A DNA stretch of 14,458 bases from JAYUHK01 sp043767025. GTDB lineage: Bacteria > Bacteroidota > Bacteroidia > Chitinophagales > Saprospiraceae. Below the pieces are notes generated by a model. That model ran no database searches, was not told the origin of the DNA, and worked only from the letters and a program-made list of their open reading frames with translations. The number at the start of each line of letters is the position of its first letter. Position 1 is the stretch's first letter. Below, piece by piece: positions 14,441-14,458 of the stretch. A program made the position numbers and the translations under genes. The DNA lies in contig JAYUHK010000201.1 in assembly GCA_043767025.1 (NCBI GenBank), forward strand, positions 1-14,458, in the 5' to 3' direction.

Positions 14441-14458
14441 CACTTAAATAGATGACAT
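14441..14458 (+). repeat. Dispersed 18-bp repeat, copy 2, cut by the window end
   Basis: These last 18 bases are identical to 3914-3931. The match may continue past the edge. A window ending within a repeat would be expected where an assembly broke at a multi-copy element. Confidence 0.5.

Noticed and set aside
1..14458. CRISPR array, rRNA genes, integrase or transposase
   Set aside because: No regularly spaced repeats, rRNA-like stretches or recombinase motifs were seen on either strand.

Overview
The window looks like ordinary Bacteroidota chromosome (Cytophagia, Chitinophagia or Saprospiria type) carrying one small foreign island. Four things point to this phylum. Two proteins end in type IX secretion (T9SS) type A sorting domains. 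A third ends in a gliding-motility-type CHU_C domain. Several promoters have the TAnnTTTG -7 element, and the MurA sequence looks like that of this phylum. All functional assignments come from reading motifs by eye; no database search was possible.

Layout. Bases 1-119 hold a short palindromic repeat. A secreted lipase-like T9SS cargo protein (120-2378, -) and the cell-wall enzyme MurA (2525-3838, -) follow. MurA is divergent from a secreted choice-of-anchor-B protein (4097-5488, +), and the two share a 12-bp promoter core. The anchor-B gene runs tail to tail, one base apart, into a CHU_C surface protein (5490-6917, -). Just upstream of that gene, in a likely two-gene unit, lies a GH113-like glycosidase lipoprotein (6952-7989, -). 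Lipase, anchor-B protein, CHU_C protein and glycosidase together form a secreted or surface set, probably for polymer degradation or adhesion.

The unusual part is 8149-10851. A consensus promoter drives an isolated 117-nt tRNA-like RNA. It has a tRNA-Leu-like D arm and a normal T arm, but a GUC (Asp) anticodon, a pyrimidine at position 37, G73 and a 48-nt variable region. Its intrinsic terminator appears to have been invaded by a 2.4-kb AT-rich restriction-modification island. An exact 18-bp copy of the terminator's 3' half stands at each end of the island. The island is transcribed on the minus strand and holds a beta-class DNA methyltransferase that stops unusually soon after motif I, an overlapping HNH endonuclease with a winged-helix N-terminus, a 60-residue acidic protein, and the C-terminal remnant of a second, type II-like restriction enzyme.

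After the island come a rhomboid intramembrane protease (10873-11814, -), a GAF-SpoIIE PP2C phosphatase (12011-13291, +) and a TM2-TPR-SHOCT protein (13383-14207, +). The last 250 bases hold a three-palindrome repeat. The window ends inside an 18-bp sequence that also occurs at 3914-3931, which would fit a contig broken at a dispersed repeat.
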